From the NCBI RefSeq assembly GCF_002950945.1, contig NZ_CP012673.1, forward strand, positions 2,418,001 to 2,482,000: a stretch of DNA of 64,000 nt, given 5' to 3'. Positions within the stretch are counted from its first letter, which is position 1, and the number at the start of each line of letters is the position of its first letter. The notes below the pieces were generated by a model that worked only from the letters and a program-made list of their open reading frames with translations, did no database searches and had not been told where the DNA came from. A program made the position numbers and the translations under genes. Origin of the DNA: Sorangium cellulosum (GTDB lineage: Bacteria; Myxococcota_A; Polyangia; Polyangiales; Polyangiaceae). Below are positions 1 through 8,050 of this stretch, piece by piece.

Positions 1-336
1 GACGACGCGCTCGACGAAGGCCATCGGGGTGGTCTGGTCGTTGTTCGTGTAATAGCAGTCGACCTCGGTGGTGCCGTCCACCACCACGCCCAGTCTGGCG
101 GCGCCACACGAGCCCGGATCGAGGGCCGCGGTGATCGGATCACCCGCGCCCGACATGCCGGACCCGGGGAAGCTCGGGGCAGGCCCGCCGCCGCTCTCGG
201 CCGAGGGGTCGCACTCTCCCGCCGCGCCGCCCGGGTCGACCCCGCCGCCGGTGCCCTCCGTGGTGCAGGCCAGTCCGACGACCGTGAGAAAGAACAACCC
301 ACCACACACCGTTCCTGTCGAAAGAATAGAACGCAT
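1..336 (-). CDS. Putative lipoprotein, N-terminal part (runs off the window)
   Basis: The gene enters on the minus strand and its 3' end lies outside the window. 112 codons are visible. The start ATG at 334-336 has GGAGG about seven bases upstream. The protein opens with a short basic end, a hydrophobic stretch and the lipobox VVGLAC, so it should be a lipid-anchored envelope protein. A Gly/Ser/Pro-rich low-complexity linker follows, then a region with DPGSCGAARLGVVVDGTTEV and CYYTN that may begin a folded domain. I do not recognise the family. Codon use is typical of the window. Confidence 0.7.
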   Translation of the reverse strand, partial: MRSILSTGTVCGGLFFLTVVGLACTTEGTGGGVDPGGAAGECDPSAESGGGPAPSFPGSGMSGAGDPITAALDPGSCGAARLGVVVDGTTEVDCYYTNNDQTTPMAFVERVV

Positions 337-505
337 AACCATCCTCCATGCTTAAGGGCGAGCGCGGCCGAGATCGCGTCCGGCGACGCGCAAAACGCGA
401 CGTCGACCGCCGGCGCGACGATCCGCCTCGATGAGAGGGAAGTAGCCGGAGGCGAAAGGAGCAGGCAGGAATCGTCAGCGATCGGCGGCGGGGGTCACGC
501 GGCGC

Positions 506-1729
506 TCACGGCCGGGCGCCGCCGGCGCGGGACGCGGCCGCGGCTTCGTCGCGCCCGAAGCCCTGCGGATAGTCCTTGAGGTACCGGCGCGCCTCCGACG
601 CTGCCCGGTCCTTGTCGCCGAGCATCTCGAGGGCCCGGAGCCGCTCCACCCGGGCGAGCTCGGCGAGCGGCGAGCCCGGGTAGCGGCCGAGGAGGCGGTC
701 GAGCCGCTCGAGCGCCTGCCTGGGCTGCCCCCGCCGTCGCGCTTCCATCGCGCCCTGGAGCAGCTCGTTCTGCGCGGACAACGAGGCGCGCGCCGGGGCC
801 CCGGGCGGGTCGCGCGGGGCGCTCGCCGCGCCCGCCGCCGCCTCGTCGCGGGCGGGCTCACCCTGCTCGGCGCCGCGTGGGGCGGCCTCGTGCGGGGGGG
901 CCTGCGGGTCGCCCGCCGCGTCGCCGGCGGGCGGGTCGCCCCGGCGCGGCTCGTCGCGGGACGACCACGTGTCGCCCCCGCCCAGGAGGCGCTCGACCTC
1001 GCCGTGGCGCACGGCGACCCGCCCCTCCACGACCGAGACGCGGGTCTGCTCCGGATCGCCCGCCGGGCCGACCAGCCGCTCGACCGAGAAGCGCGTGCCG
1101 TGGACCGTGACGACCGTCTCCGGCGTGTGGACCGACAACGTGACGCCCGGCGCGAGCGGCGGCACCTCGACGGAGACCCGGCCGCGCTCGAGGGCGACGA
1201 TGTCGTCGAAGCGGCCCTGCCCGGAGGCCGCCGGCGTGAACCGCACGCGGGTCGACGGCCCGACCTCGACCGTCGCGCCCGTCGCGAGCGACGCCCGCGC
1301 CGTCGCTTGCTCGCCGGTCCGCAGCTCGTCGCCGCTCGCGAGGGGCACCAGGGCGAGCGACGGCGACGAGCGCGTCGCGCCGCCGGAGGTGATCTCGACC
1401 GGGCCCTCCAGCGCGGTCACCTGCGCGGCCGCGGGGGCCTGGGGGCGCGTCGGGAACACGACGGCCGCGCCGACGACGACCGCGGCCAGCGCGGCGGCGA
1501 GCGCGGCCGCGGCGCCGAGCAGGCGCCTCCGCCGGGCGGCGCGGGCGCGCCCCGCCGCGGCCTCCGCGGCGAGCTGGTCGATGCGGCAGGTGATCCGCTG
1601 CTGGAGCCGCTCCGCCTGGGGTCTCGGCAAGGGCGGCACCGGCTGCTCGACCAGCGCCCGCAGGGACACCTCCACCTCGGGCGCCGCGGCGTGATCCTCC
1701 GCGGCACGGTCAACGTCGTCATGTTTCAT
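506..1729 (-). CDS. FecR-domain transmembrane protein with C-terminal TPR-like helices (putative anti-sigma or sigma regulator)
   Basis: 407 residues. The start ATG (1727-1729) overlaps the stop of the sigma-factor gene as ATGA, so the two are translationally coupled. Residues about 1-75 are a charged, probably cytoplasmic segment. One membrane span follows (LLGAAAALAAALAAVVVGAA). Then comes a FecR-type domain in which VHTPETVVTVHGTRFSV and VSVVEGRVAV are the characteristic strands. A Pro/Ala/Glu-rich linker leads to a C-terminal helical repeat resembling the tetratricopeptides of BamD/YbgF-type proteins (ALERLDRLLGRYPGSPLAELA). Proteins of this layout next to ECF sigma genes commonly control the sigma factor from the membrane. 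That role is inferred from position and domain order. Confidence 0.85.
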   Translation of the reverse strand: MKHDDVDRAAEDHAAAPEVEVSLRALVEQPVPPLPRPQAERLQQRITCRIDQLAAEAAAGRARAARRRRLLGAAAALAAALAAVVVGAAVVFPTRPQAPAAAQVTALEGPVEITSGGATRSSPSLALVPLASGDELRTGEQATARASLATGATVEVGPSTRVRFTPAASGQGRFDDIVALERGRVSVEVPPLAPGVTLSVHTPETVVTVHGTRFSVERLVGPAGDPEQTRVSVVEGRVAVRHGEVERLLGGGDTWSSRDEPRRGDPPAGDAAGDPQAPPHEAAPRGAEQGEPARDEAAAGAASAPRDPPGAPARASLSAQNELLQGAMEARRRGQPRQALERLDRLLGRYPGSPLAELARVERLRALEMLGDKDRAASEARRYLKDYPQGFGRDEAAAASRAGGARP

Positions 1730-2418
1730 CGCAGCTTCTCCGGTCGAGCGGGGTCGGGTCGCGCCGTCGTGTCGGGCTCGAAGCGCGCCTGGAGCTCCCG
1801 GCGGCCTCGCGACAGCCTGGACTGGGCCGCGGCCACGGAGGCGCCGGTCAGGGCCGCGATCTCCTGGAGCGAGTAGCCCATCGCGTGGAGCAGGAGCGCG
1901 GCGGCGCGGTCGCGATCCATGGCCGCGAGGTGCCGGCGCAGGGCCTCGAGGTCGCGCTGGGCGCGGAGCTCCCGCTCGGGATCGGCGCTCCTCGCGGGCG
2001 GCTCGGGCGCGACCTCGGGCCCCGGGCTCCGGTCGATGACCTTGCGCTCCCGCCGGCGGGCGCGCAGCGCGCTCAGCCCGACGTGGCAGGCGATGACGGA
2101 GGCCCACCCGGCCAGGCTGCACTCGCCCGCGAAGCGACGCCTGGCGAGCGTGCTCACGATCTGCTCGAACGCGCCCTGCACGAGGTCGGCGTGGTCCTGC
2201 TCCCGGCACCCCAGGATCCGGTACAGGGTCCGATCGACCACCGGAAGAAGGTGCTCGTACAGGCGCAGGCCGATCCCTCGCTCGCCCCGGTGGAAGGCGA
2301 GCAGGAGCTCCTCGTCGTTGACCGGCGCCGGCGCCGGCGCCGGCGCGGCGGGCTCGGTGTCCGGAGCGGGGACGAGCCGGAGCCGGCGGCTCGCTGGTCG
2401 TGGCGCCACGGTTCCCAT
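1726..2418 (-). CDS. ECF-type RNA polymerase sigma factor
   Basis: 230 residues. An Ala/Pro-rich N-terminal extension (AP repeats encoded by a GGCGCC run near 2330-2350) precedes region 2 (DHADLVQGAFEQIVSTLARRRFAGECSLAGWASVIA) and region 4 (a helix-turn-helix with SLQEIAALTGASVAAAQSRLSRGRREL). This is the layout of extracytoplasmic-function sigma factors, which have only regions 2 and 4. It is the first gene of a two-gene minus-strand operon and overlaps the FecR-domain gene by four bases. The signal and regulon are unknown. The long N-terminal tail is unusual, and a later start would remove it. Confidence 0.9.
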   Translation of the reverse strand: MGTVAPRPASRRLRLVPAPDTEPAAPAPAPAPVNDEELLLAFHRGERGIGLRLYEHLLPVVDRTLYRILGCREQDHADLVQGAFEQIVSTLARRRFAGECSLAGWASVIACHVGLSALRARRRERKVIDRSPGPEVAPEPPARSADPERELRAQRDLEALRRHLAAMDRDRAAALLLHAMGYSLQEIAALTGASVAAAQSRLSRGRRELQARFEPDTTARPDPARPEKLR

Positions 2419-2589
2419 GTCCGTCCTGTAGCCGGTCGGCCCGAAAGCAGGCTGAGCGACGACGCTTTCTCCGGCGGGGGCCTCACCGGAGAGGTGAGCA
2501 AGGGCACGCCGGGGGGCGGACCCGTCACCCGCCGCCTGGCCGCCCGCACGCCCGGCAGCTCCTCGACGCCCGCCGGGGAGAGATCGCTA

Positions 2590-2739
2590 CAGGGTCCCCG
2601 CGCGTACGCGGGCGTCGTCTCCGCCTACCACGAAGTCCTCGGAGAGGGCCTGGAGCGCCTCACCGACGAGCAATGGAAGGCCGAGGTCCAGGGCGATCCG
2701 CCGGTCGTGCCCTGGCTCGCTCCGTTGCTGAGCGAGTGA
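2590..2739 (+). pseudogene. C-terminal shard of a large protein, probably DUF3160-like
   Basis: About 50 in-frame codons end at the TGA at 2737-2739 and read GPRAYAGVVSAYHEVL, then LERLTDEQW and VPWLAPLLSE. The pattern 'P-x-x-x-AG-x-V-x-x-Y-x-E-x-L ... R-L-T-D-E-x-W' resembles the extreme C-terminus of DUF3160-type exported proteins common in myxobacteria. There is no start codon with a ribosome binding site and no upstream homologous sequence. It is probably the tail left by a deletion. The family assignment is from memory of the motif and is tentative. Confidence 0.45.
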
Positions 2740-2771
2740 GCGCGGGGACCCCCCTCCCGCCTCCGCTCCCG

Positions 2772-4253
2772 TCAGGGCATCGGGTACACGAGCGAGAGCC
2801 CGGCGACGCACATCTCGTCGAACGTATTCCCCTCGCCGTAGGCCACGTCGATCGTCGCGTTCATGTTCGCCTCCTTGAGCGCCTTGACCACGTACGGGTT
2901 ATCGGTCGAGTTATTGTACGTGCACCGGATCTGGAGCACATCGCCCGGCTCGAGCGTCGGGAGCGTCTCGATGGGCGCGTCGTACGAGTACGAGCGCTGC
3001 CAGCCGAACTCCCACTTCGGCGCGTGCGCCAGGCACTCCTCCTTGGGTTGATCGGGTGAGCCGTTCGCCCGCGTGACCGTCACCTTCTCGTCGAAGCCCA
3101 GGTAGTGCATGTGCAGAAACTCGCCATAGATGCGCGTGCCCGGCGGGAACGGCATCTGTTGCGATCCGGGCGAGTCCGGGGCCGGGATCGTGAGCTGCTC
3201 CGTCTCCACGTGGTTCTTGCTGTCCGCGGGGATCAGGAACTCGACGCCGTTCTTGTCGCCCGGGCCCGGTAGCAGCCCGAAGCCAAGCTCGCCGACCGGT
3301 AAATCGAAGTTGCCGATCAGGTGGTACAGGAAGCCGTACTTCGGCTTCTCTTTGGTGAGCCTGAGCTGGATGCGCGTCAGGTCCGGGTCGGCCGTCGTGC
3401 CGGCGGGGTGGTAGTGGATCTGCATCATGATGAGCGACCCCTTCGGGATCAGCTGACCCACCCCCTCGGGCAGATCGACCGGGTCGGCGCCGGGAGCCCA
3501 GGCTGTGAGCAACTCGAGCGATCCAATCTCCGCGCCGTTCGGGATCTCGCCGGCGCCACACGGAAAGCTCCCGTCGGGGCCGGCCAGGCTCGCGGACCTC
3601 CCCTCCGGATCGATGGCGATTACCCCATGGTGAACGACCTTGTGGTTGCCGGGCACCATCTGTAGACCATTCAGGTACTGGTCCTCGGTGAGCCCGGGAT
3701 CGATGACGAAGCAGCGGAACTCGTCCTGCTCACCGGCGGTGACGTAGGGCTCGTTCGGATGAACCTCGAGGGTCATGCCCGGCAGGTCGGGGCTCCCCGG
3801 CACGAACGGGGCGGGCGCGTCCTTCGGATCACCCTTGGGGGTGCCGGCCTTGCTCCAGGCCTCCAGCGTGCCGATCTCCTCGTCGGAGAGGCGGATGTCG
3901 CCCTTCCACGCGTGACGGGTCGAGCACTCGTCCGTGTCACGCACGGCGAAGGGCGGCATCGTGCCCGCCTTGGTCGTCTGGACCATGAGCGCCGCGACAG
4001 CCTTGGCTTCGTCGTACGCGGTGAGGCTGAAGGGCGCGATATTGCCCGCGGAGTGGCAGCCCATGCAGCTCTTCTGCAGGATGGGCTCGACGTCTTTGTG
4101 GAACGTGGGGCTACTCCCGGCAGCCTGGGGCTCCGTGGGCTCGTCGCCCCCGGAGCAGCCGGTGAACGAGGCGGCGGCCGGCAGGGCGAGGGCGAGGGTG
4201 AGGGCGGACAGCGAGACTCGGGCGATGGAACGCGAACGTAGTGAGGCAGGCAT
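2772..4253 (-). CDS. Lipoprotein with haem c motif and copper type II monooxygenase-like domain (copy 1)
   Basis: 493 residues. A signal peptide ends at the lipobox SFTGC (Cys33). A cytochrome-like segment contains CMGCH at 63-67, with a following Met (GTMPPF) as possible sixth ligand. The remaining ~350 residues resemble the peptidylglycine/dopamine hydroxylase fold (copper type II, ascorbate-dependent): VVHHGVI near 208, MQIHYH near 283 and HMHYLG near 395 are the expected copper-binding His clusters. The protein should sit in the periplasm or on the surface and couple electron delivery to substrate hydroxylation. The substrate is unknown. It is divergent from an AraC gene. The same pair recurs at 18585-21105. 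Confidence 0.85.
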   Translation of the reverse strand: MPASLRSRSIARVSLSALTLALALPAAASFTGCSGGDEPTEPQAAGSSPTFHKDVEPILQKSCMGCHSAGNIAPFSLTAYDEAKAVAALMVQTTKAGTMPPFAVRDTDECSTRHAWKGDIRLSDEEIGTLEAWSKAGTPKGDPKDAPAPFVPGSPDLPGMTLEVHPNEPYVTAGEQDEFRCFVIDPGLTEDQYLNGLQMVPGNHKVVHHGVIAIDPEGRSASLAGPDGSFPCGAGEIPNGAEIGSLELLTAWAPGADPVDLPEGVGQLIPKGSLIMMQIHYHPAGTTADPDLTRIQLRLTKEKPKYGFLYHLIGNFDLPVGELGFGLLPGPGDKNGVEFLIPADSKNHVETEQLTIPAPDSPGSQQMPFPPGTRIYGEFLHMHYLGFDEKVTVTRANGSPDQPKEECLAHAPKWEFGWQRSYSYDAPIETLPTLEPGDVLQIRCTYNNSTDNPYVVKALKEANMNATIDVAYGEGNTFDEMCVAGLSLVYPMP

Positions 4254-4614
4254 GAGACCTCCGGGCAGCCGGATCCTTCACGAGCGGAGGGTCCGGGCGC
4301 TTGGCAAGGAGCCACGTTTTGTTCGACTGCGTTTTGGATGTGTGTACTATGCATATAGTCGTTCCTTCCGGAGCGTCAAGAAAATTTGTGCAAAATACAC
4401 GGATCTCAAGGTGGCCTCCCACGTCGTGCCCGGGTCGAAGCTCGCCGTTCAAAACTCTCTCGTGATGGTCTCCGTCGGTTTGCTGCTCTCTGCGCACCAT
4501 GGCACACATCCATGGCGGTTTCAGGATTGCGACCCTCTTCGGGGTTTGCGCCCGTTGCAGGAATGTGCGGCGCTTTGCTCCCTGGACAGCCCTGTGGCAC
4601 CCTCGAAGGCCCCG
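4254..4614. promoter_or_regulatory. Divergent control region between monooxygenase-like gene and AraC gene
   Basis: A 361-bp intergenic stretch, clearly richer in A+T than its surroundings, separates two outward-facing genes. It holds an inverted repeat with arms ACTAT/ATAGT near 4347-4360 (ACTATGCATATAGT) and an A+T-rich stretch around 4378-4400. This is where the AraC product would be expected to bind. The shorter equivalent region of the second copy (19896-19950) does not share the inverted repeat, so the binding site itself is not established. Confidence 0.4.
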
Positions 4615-5793
4615 ATGCGCCACTCTTCGAACAGTTTGCGACACGCCGTCCGAGAGCCCATGGAGAGACCGCGCGGGTCGAGCGATTCGGCTCCAGGGGC
4701 CCGCGCGACGTCCATCGACGTCCATGCGCGGGCAGCCAGGCGCGGCGCCCCGCTGCACCCCGTGGGGACCATCAACGCGATCCGACTCGCCCCCTTCGTG
4801 CGGTACGCCTTGCGCACCGGCTGGTCCGAGGACGCGCTCGTCGACCTGTGCACGCGCCACGGCGTCAGTCGCGCCGCGGTCGACAGCATCACGGCCCGCG
4901 TCCCGCAGGACGGCGCCTTCGCGCTCGTCGAGGAGATCTGCGCCGCCAGCGACGACGACAACCTCGGCCTCCACCTCGCGCTCGAGGCGAGCCCGAGCAC
5001 TGGCATCCTCGGCGTCCTCGGCATGAGCCTCACGAACGTCCGCGAGGCGCTCGAGATCTGCACCGACTATCTTCACCGCTTCAACCCGAAGCGGTCGACG
5101 ACCACGTTTTACGTGGACGAGAACGGCCTGCTCCACATCCGCGTCGGCCCCGAGCCGCCGGAGCCGGCGTGGCTACGCCATTTCGCCGAGACGATCCTCA
5201 CTGCCGGCCTCCTGACGCTGCGCCGCTTCACGGGCGCGCAGATCAAGGCCCGCTGGGTGAGCTTCCGCCACGCGGCGCCCGTCGACGTCACCGAGCACAC
5301 AGCGCTCTTCGGGACGACCGACCTGCGCTTCCGAGCGCCAACGACCGAGCTCGTCCTCCCGGCGTACGCGCTCGATCTCCCGCACTGCAACGCGGATCCA
5401 GCCCTGGCGGCGTACATGCGCGGCCATGTGGATGCGCTGCTCGAGGCGACGGGAGGAGTCGATCTCGCTGGCGCGGTCCGGCGATGCCTGCGCGACGCGC
5501 TCGAGCAGGGCGAGAGGCCGTCGATCGGCCACGTGGCGCGCAGCTTCAAGACGACGAACCGCACGTTGCAGCGGCGCCTCGCCGAGGCTGGCGTCCAGTT
5601 CACCACCCTCCTCGATGAGGTCCGCTGCGAGTGGGCCATCGCGCTCCTCCAGCGCGCCGACGGCTGCCCCAAGGAGGTCGCCGAGCGCGTCGGCTTCTCG
5701 GACGTGCGCTCTCTCCGCCGCGCGTTGAAGCGGCGAACCGGCCGGACGCCCTCGGAGCTCCTGCGGCACGATCCCGAGGACACCGGCTCGTGA
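4615..5793 (+). CDS. AraC-family regulator with OruR/ArgR-type (Arabinose_bd-like) N-terminal domain, copy 1
   Basis: 392 residues. The start ATG at 4615 has CGAAGG about six bases upstream and matches the start of the paralogue at 19951 (MRHS...). Residues ~60-260 form the sensor domain of the AraC_binding_2/Arabinose_bd type (GVLGMSLTNVREALE, LFGTTDLRFRAPTTELVLP). The C-terminal ~90 residues hold the double helix-turn-helix (IGHVARSFKTTNRTLQRRLAEAG; VAERVGFSDVRSLRRALKRRTGRTPSEL). It is transcribed away from the copper-monooxygenase-like lipoprotein gene and probably controls it. Several much longer open frames in this interval on both strands are shadows. Confidence 0.9.
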   Translation: MRHSSNSLRHAVREPMERPRGSSDSAPGARATSIDVHARAARRGAPLHPVGTINAIRLAPFVRYALRTGWSEDALVDLCTRHGVSRAAVDSITARVPQDGAFALVEEICAASDDDNLGLHLALEASPSTGILGVLGMSLTNVREALEICTDYLHRFNPKRSTTTFYVDENGLLHIRVGPEPPEPAWLRHFAETILTAGLLTLRRFTGAQIKARWVSFRHAAPVDVTEHTALFGTTDLRFRAPTTELVLPAYALDLPHCNADPALAAYMRGHVDALLEATGGVDLAGAVRRCLRDALEQGERPSIGHVARSFKTTNRTLQRRLAEAGVQFTTLLDEVRCEWAIALLQRADGCPKEVAERVGFSDVRSLRRALKRRTGRTPSELLRHDPEDTGS

Positions 5794-5953
5794 GCGCCGC
5801 TCTGGGACGCATGTAGCAGAGGCGGGGCAAAACCGCTCTGGAGCGCCTCGAGGCGAGCGCGCGTCGGCGGCTCCCGACCGACTGGCGCGTTCGGTCCGCA
5901 TTTTGACGTCTGGCGTCCTGGCACGGTGTTCCCAGCGAGCCAACCTTCAGCGC

Positions 5954-7414
5954 ATGAGACCTAGCCATCCGAGCCTGGTCGCCACGGCGGTCGTGCTCAC
6001 CGCGCTGCTCAGCATCGGTGACGCGTCCGCCCGGCCTCCAGCGATTCAACTGTTCTGCGAGAGTTATTCCAACGCCCGGCTCTGCGCGGCCAGCCGTGTC
6101 GATTGCTCCTTGTGCCATACCCGCACTGAGTCGCCTGTCGCCTGGAACGCTTATGGCGACGATGTGCGGTCGGCCTTCTCGAGGTCGTCGACGTCGGACG
6201 AGACGTTCGCGGCCGCGTTGCCCGGGGCGCTCGCTGCCGTGGAGCATCGCGACTCGGACAAGGACGGCGTGTCCAACAGCGACGAGATCACGGCGGGTAC
6301 GTTACCGGGAGACGCGGCCAGCGCCCCGGCGAGCGAGACGACCTGCGGGCCCGCGGAGCTCTCGACGACCTATGACGTGTGCCGCTATGACGGCCGGTAT
6401 GCGCTGCGCAAGGTCACGCTCGAGGCGTGCGGTCGATCGCCGACGCCCGCGGAGCTCGCGGCCATGGCCGACACCCCGATCGAGCTGCAGCCGGATGCCG
6501 TCGCGGACGCGCTGACCACCTGCATGCAAAGCGAGTTCTGGCGAGGGCGCGACGGCGTGGTGTGGAACATCGCTCACGCCAAGATCCGGCCCACCATCTT
6601 CGTCGCTGAGCCAGAAGAGAACACCGACGGCCACTACACCAGCGAAGAGGACTTCGACTACTTCCCCGATTATGCCCTCTTCGTCTATACGCAGATCGAT
6701 GGCCACGACAGCCGTGATCTGCTGAATGCCCGTTACTATGTCCAGCGTTTGATCGTCGACGGGCGCTCCGTGTACAAGCCGGTCGACGAGCTCCCGAGCA
6801 GGCAGAAAATGCCGACCGAGCGCCGCGCCGGCATGCTGACCACACGTTGGTTTCTGCTGTTCAACAACATGTTCACGGCGCTGCCGCGCACCGCCGCCGC
6901 CCAGGCCTACCGAGCCTACCTCGGCCTCGATATCGCGCTGGGCGAAGGCCTAAAGCCCGTGCCCGGCGAGCCCGCCGACTACGACTACAAGGGCGTCGCC
7001 GCCCCGACCTGCGCCGGCTGCCACTCGACCCTCGATCCGCTCAGCTATCCGTTCAGCCGCTACGACGGCGTGACCGTCACCAATTTGGACGAAAAAGGCC
7101 GTTACCTGCCGACCCGACTCGAGGACTCCTATGAGGCCTCGCTCCCGGGCGTCAGCGCGATGCCAGAGGCAGGGGTGCTGCTCGGGAGACCCGTGAGCTC
7201 GCTGACTGAGTGGGCCGAGCTCGCGGCGAGCAGCCAGGAGTTCGCGAGCTCCCGCGTCTCCGACTACTGGCAGGTGTTCTTCCACGCCGAGCCGTCCGGC
7301 GCGGAGCTCGCCACGTTCGACACGCTGGTCCAGGCATTCCGGACCGAGCACGCCTACGCGATCGAACCCATGTTGCGCGACCTCGTTCGCACGGAGGCCT
7401 TCGGTGCACCGTGA
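5954..7414 (+). CDS. Exported diheme cytochrome c-like protein (DUF1588/DUF1592-like C-terminus)
   Basis: 486 residues with a cleavable signal peptide (...LLSIGDASARP). The first haem motif CSLCH lies at 51-55. DSDKDGVSNSDEI follows, a calcium-binding thrombospondin-3/EF-hand-like loop. A second motif CAGCH (about 353-357) sits in the context CAGCHSTLDPLSYPFSRYD, typical of DUF1588-type proteins best known from planctomycetes. It is the first gene of a three-gene operon and overlaps the next gene by 11 bases. DUF1588/1592 proteins are usually co-encoded with DUF1501 proteins, as here. The reaction is unknown; a periplasmic redox role is inferred from the two CxxCH motifs. Confidence 0.8.
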   Translation: MRPSHPSLVATAVVLTALLSIGDASARPPAIQLFCESYSNARLCAASRVDCSLCHTRTESPVAWNAYGDDVRSAFSRSSTSDETFAAALPGALAAVEHRDSDKDGVSNSDEITAGTLPGDAASAPASETTCGPAELSTTYDVCRYDGRYALRKVTLEACGRSPTPAELAAMADTPIELQPDAVADALTTCMQSEFWRGRDGVVWNIAHAKIRPTIFVAEPEENTDGHYTSEEDFDYFPDYALFVYTQIDGHDSRDLLNARYYVQRLIVDGRSVYKPVDELPSRQKMPTERRAGMLTTRWFLLFNNMFTALPRTAAAQAYRAYLGLDIALGEGLKPVPGEPADYDYKGVAAPTCAGCHSTLDPLSYPFSRYDGVTVTNLDEKGRYLPTRLEDSYEASLPGVSAMPEAGVLLGRPVSSLTEWAELAASSQEFASSRVSDYWQVFFHAEPSGAELATFDTLVQAFRTEHAYAIEPMLRDLVRTEAFGAP

Positions 7415-8042
7415 TCTTTCGACGCTCTTCCTCGCCGCGGCGCGGTCGCTCTCGCTCGTCTTCGCCGTCTCTGCCGCGTCGTGCGCCGGCGACGACCCCG
7501 AGCGCGAGCCGGCTCCCGCGACGCAACACGCTTCACGGCACGCCCGCGTGCACTTCAAGGGCGGGACGCGCCTGCGCAACGACCTGGCGCAGCTGCTCCA
7601 GCTCGACCCGGAGGAGGTGTGCAACGAGTTCGGCACGATGTCCTGCTCGGAGAGCGTGCACACGGTGGCGCTCGGCGGCCTCGACCCATATCGGAACCAG
7701 ATCTTCAAATCGTCCCCCACGACCGGGCTGAGCACGACGCTCATCGTCGAGCGCATGGCCCTTCAAGCCTGCCGTCGACGCGCTGAGCGGGATATGGCCG
7801 GAGGCGAGGCAAATCCTCTGATTTGGCGCGACGTGGCGACCTCTCAGGGCCGCGCGGCGAGCCTCGATGCGCTCTATGCCTCCGCGCTCGGGCGGCCGCC
7901 GGCGGCGCGTGAGCGCGACGGCTTCGAGTCGCTTTATGCGCAGGCCCTCGGGGAGGGGCCCGACGTCGCCGAGGCGGAGACGGGCTGGGCGACGCTGTCC
8001 TGCCTCGCCGTCGTGACGAGCACCGAGTTTCTTTTCTACTGA
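7404..8042 (+). CDS. Small lipoprotein of the cytochrome/DUF1501 operon
   Basis: 212 residues. It begins with GTG at 7404, with ACGGAGG about nine bases upstream, and overlaps the end of the cytochrome gene. A signal peptide ends at VSAASC. The mature part has LRNDLAQLLQLDPEEVCNEFG and a C-terminal ALYASALGRPPAARERDGFESLYAQAL resembling the helical 'DUF4214/DUF1549-like' repeat that accompanies DUF1501 partners. It has five Cys after the lipobox and no CxxCH. Its place between a cytochrome and a Tat substrate suggests a structural partner. Function not recognised. Confidence 0.65.
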   Translation: MHRDLSTLFLAAARSLSLVFAVSAASCAGDDPEREPAPATQHASRHARVHFKGGTRLRNDLAQLLQLDPEEVCNEFGTMSCSESVHTVALGGLDPYRNQIFKSSPTTGLSTTLIVERMALQACRRRAERDMAGGEANPLIWRDVATSQGRAASLDALYASALGRPPAARERDGFESLYAQALGEGPDVAEAETGWATLSCLAVVTSTEFLFY

Positions 8043-8050
8043 GGAACGCC

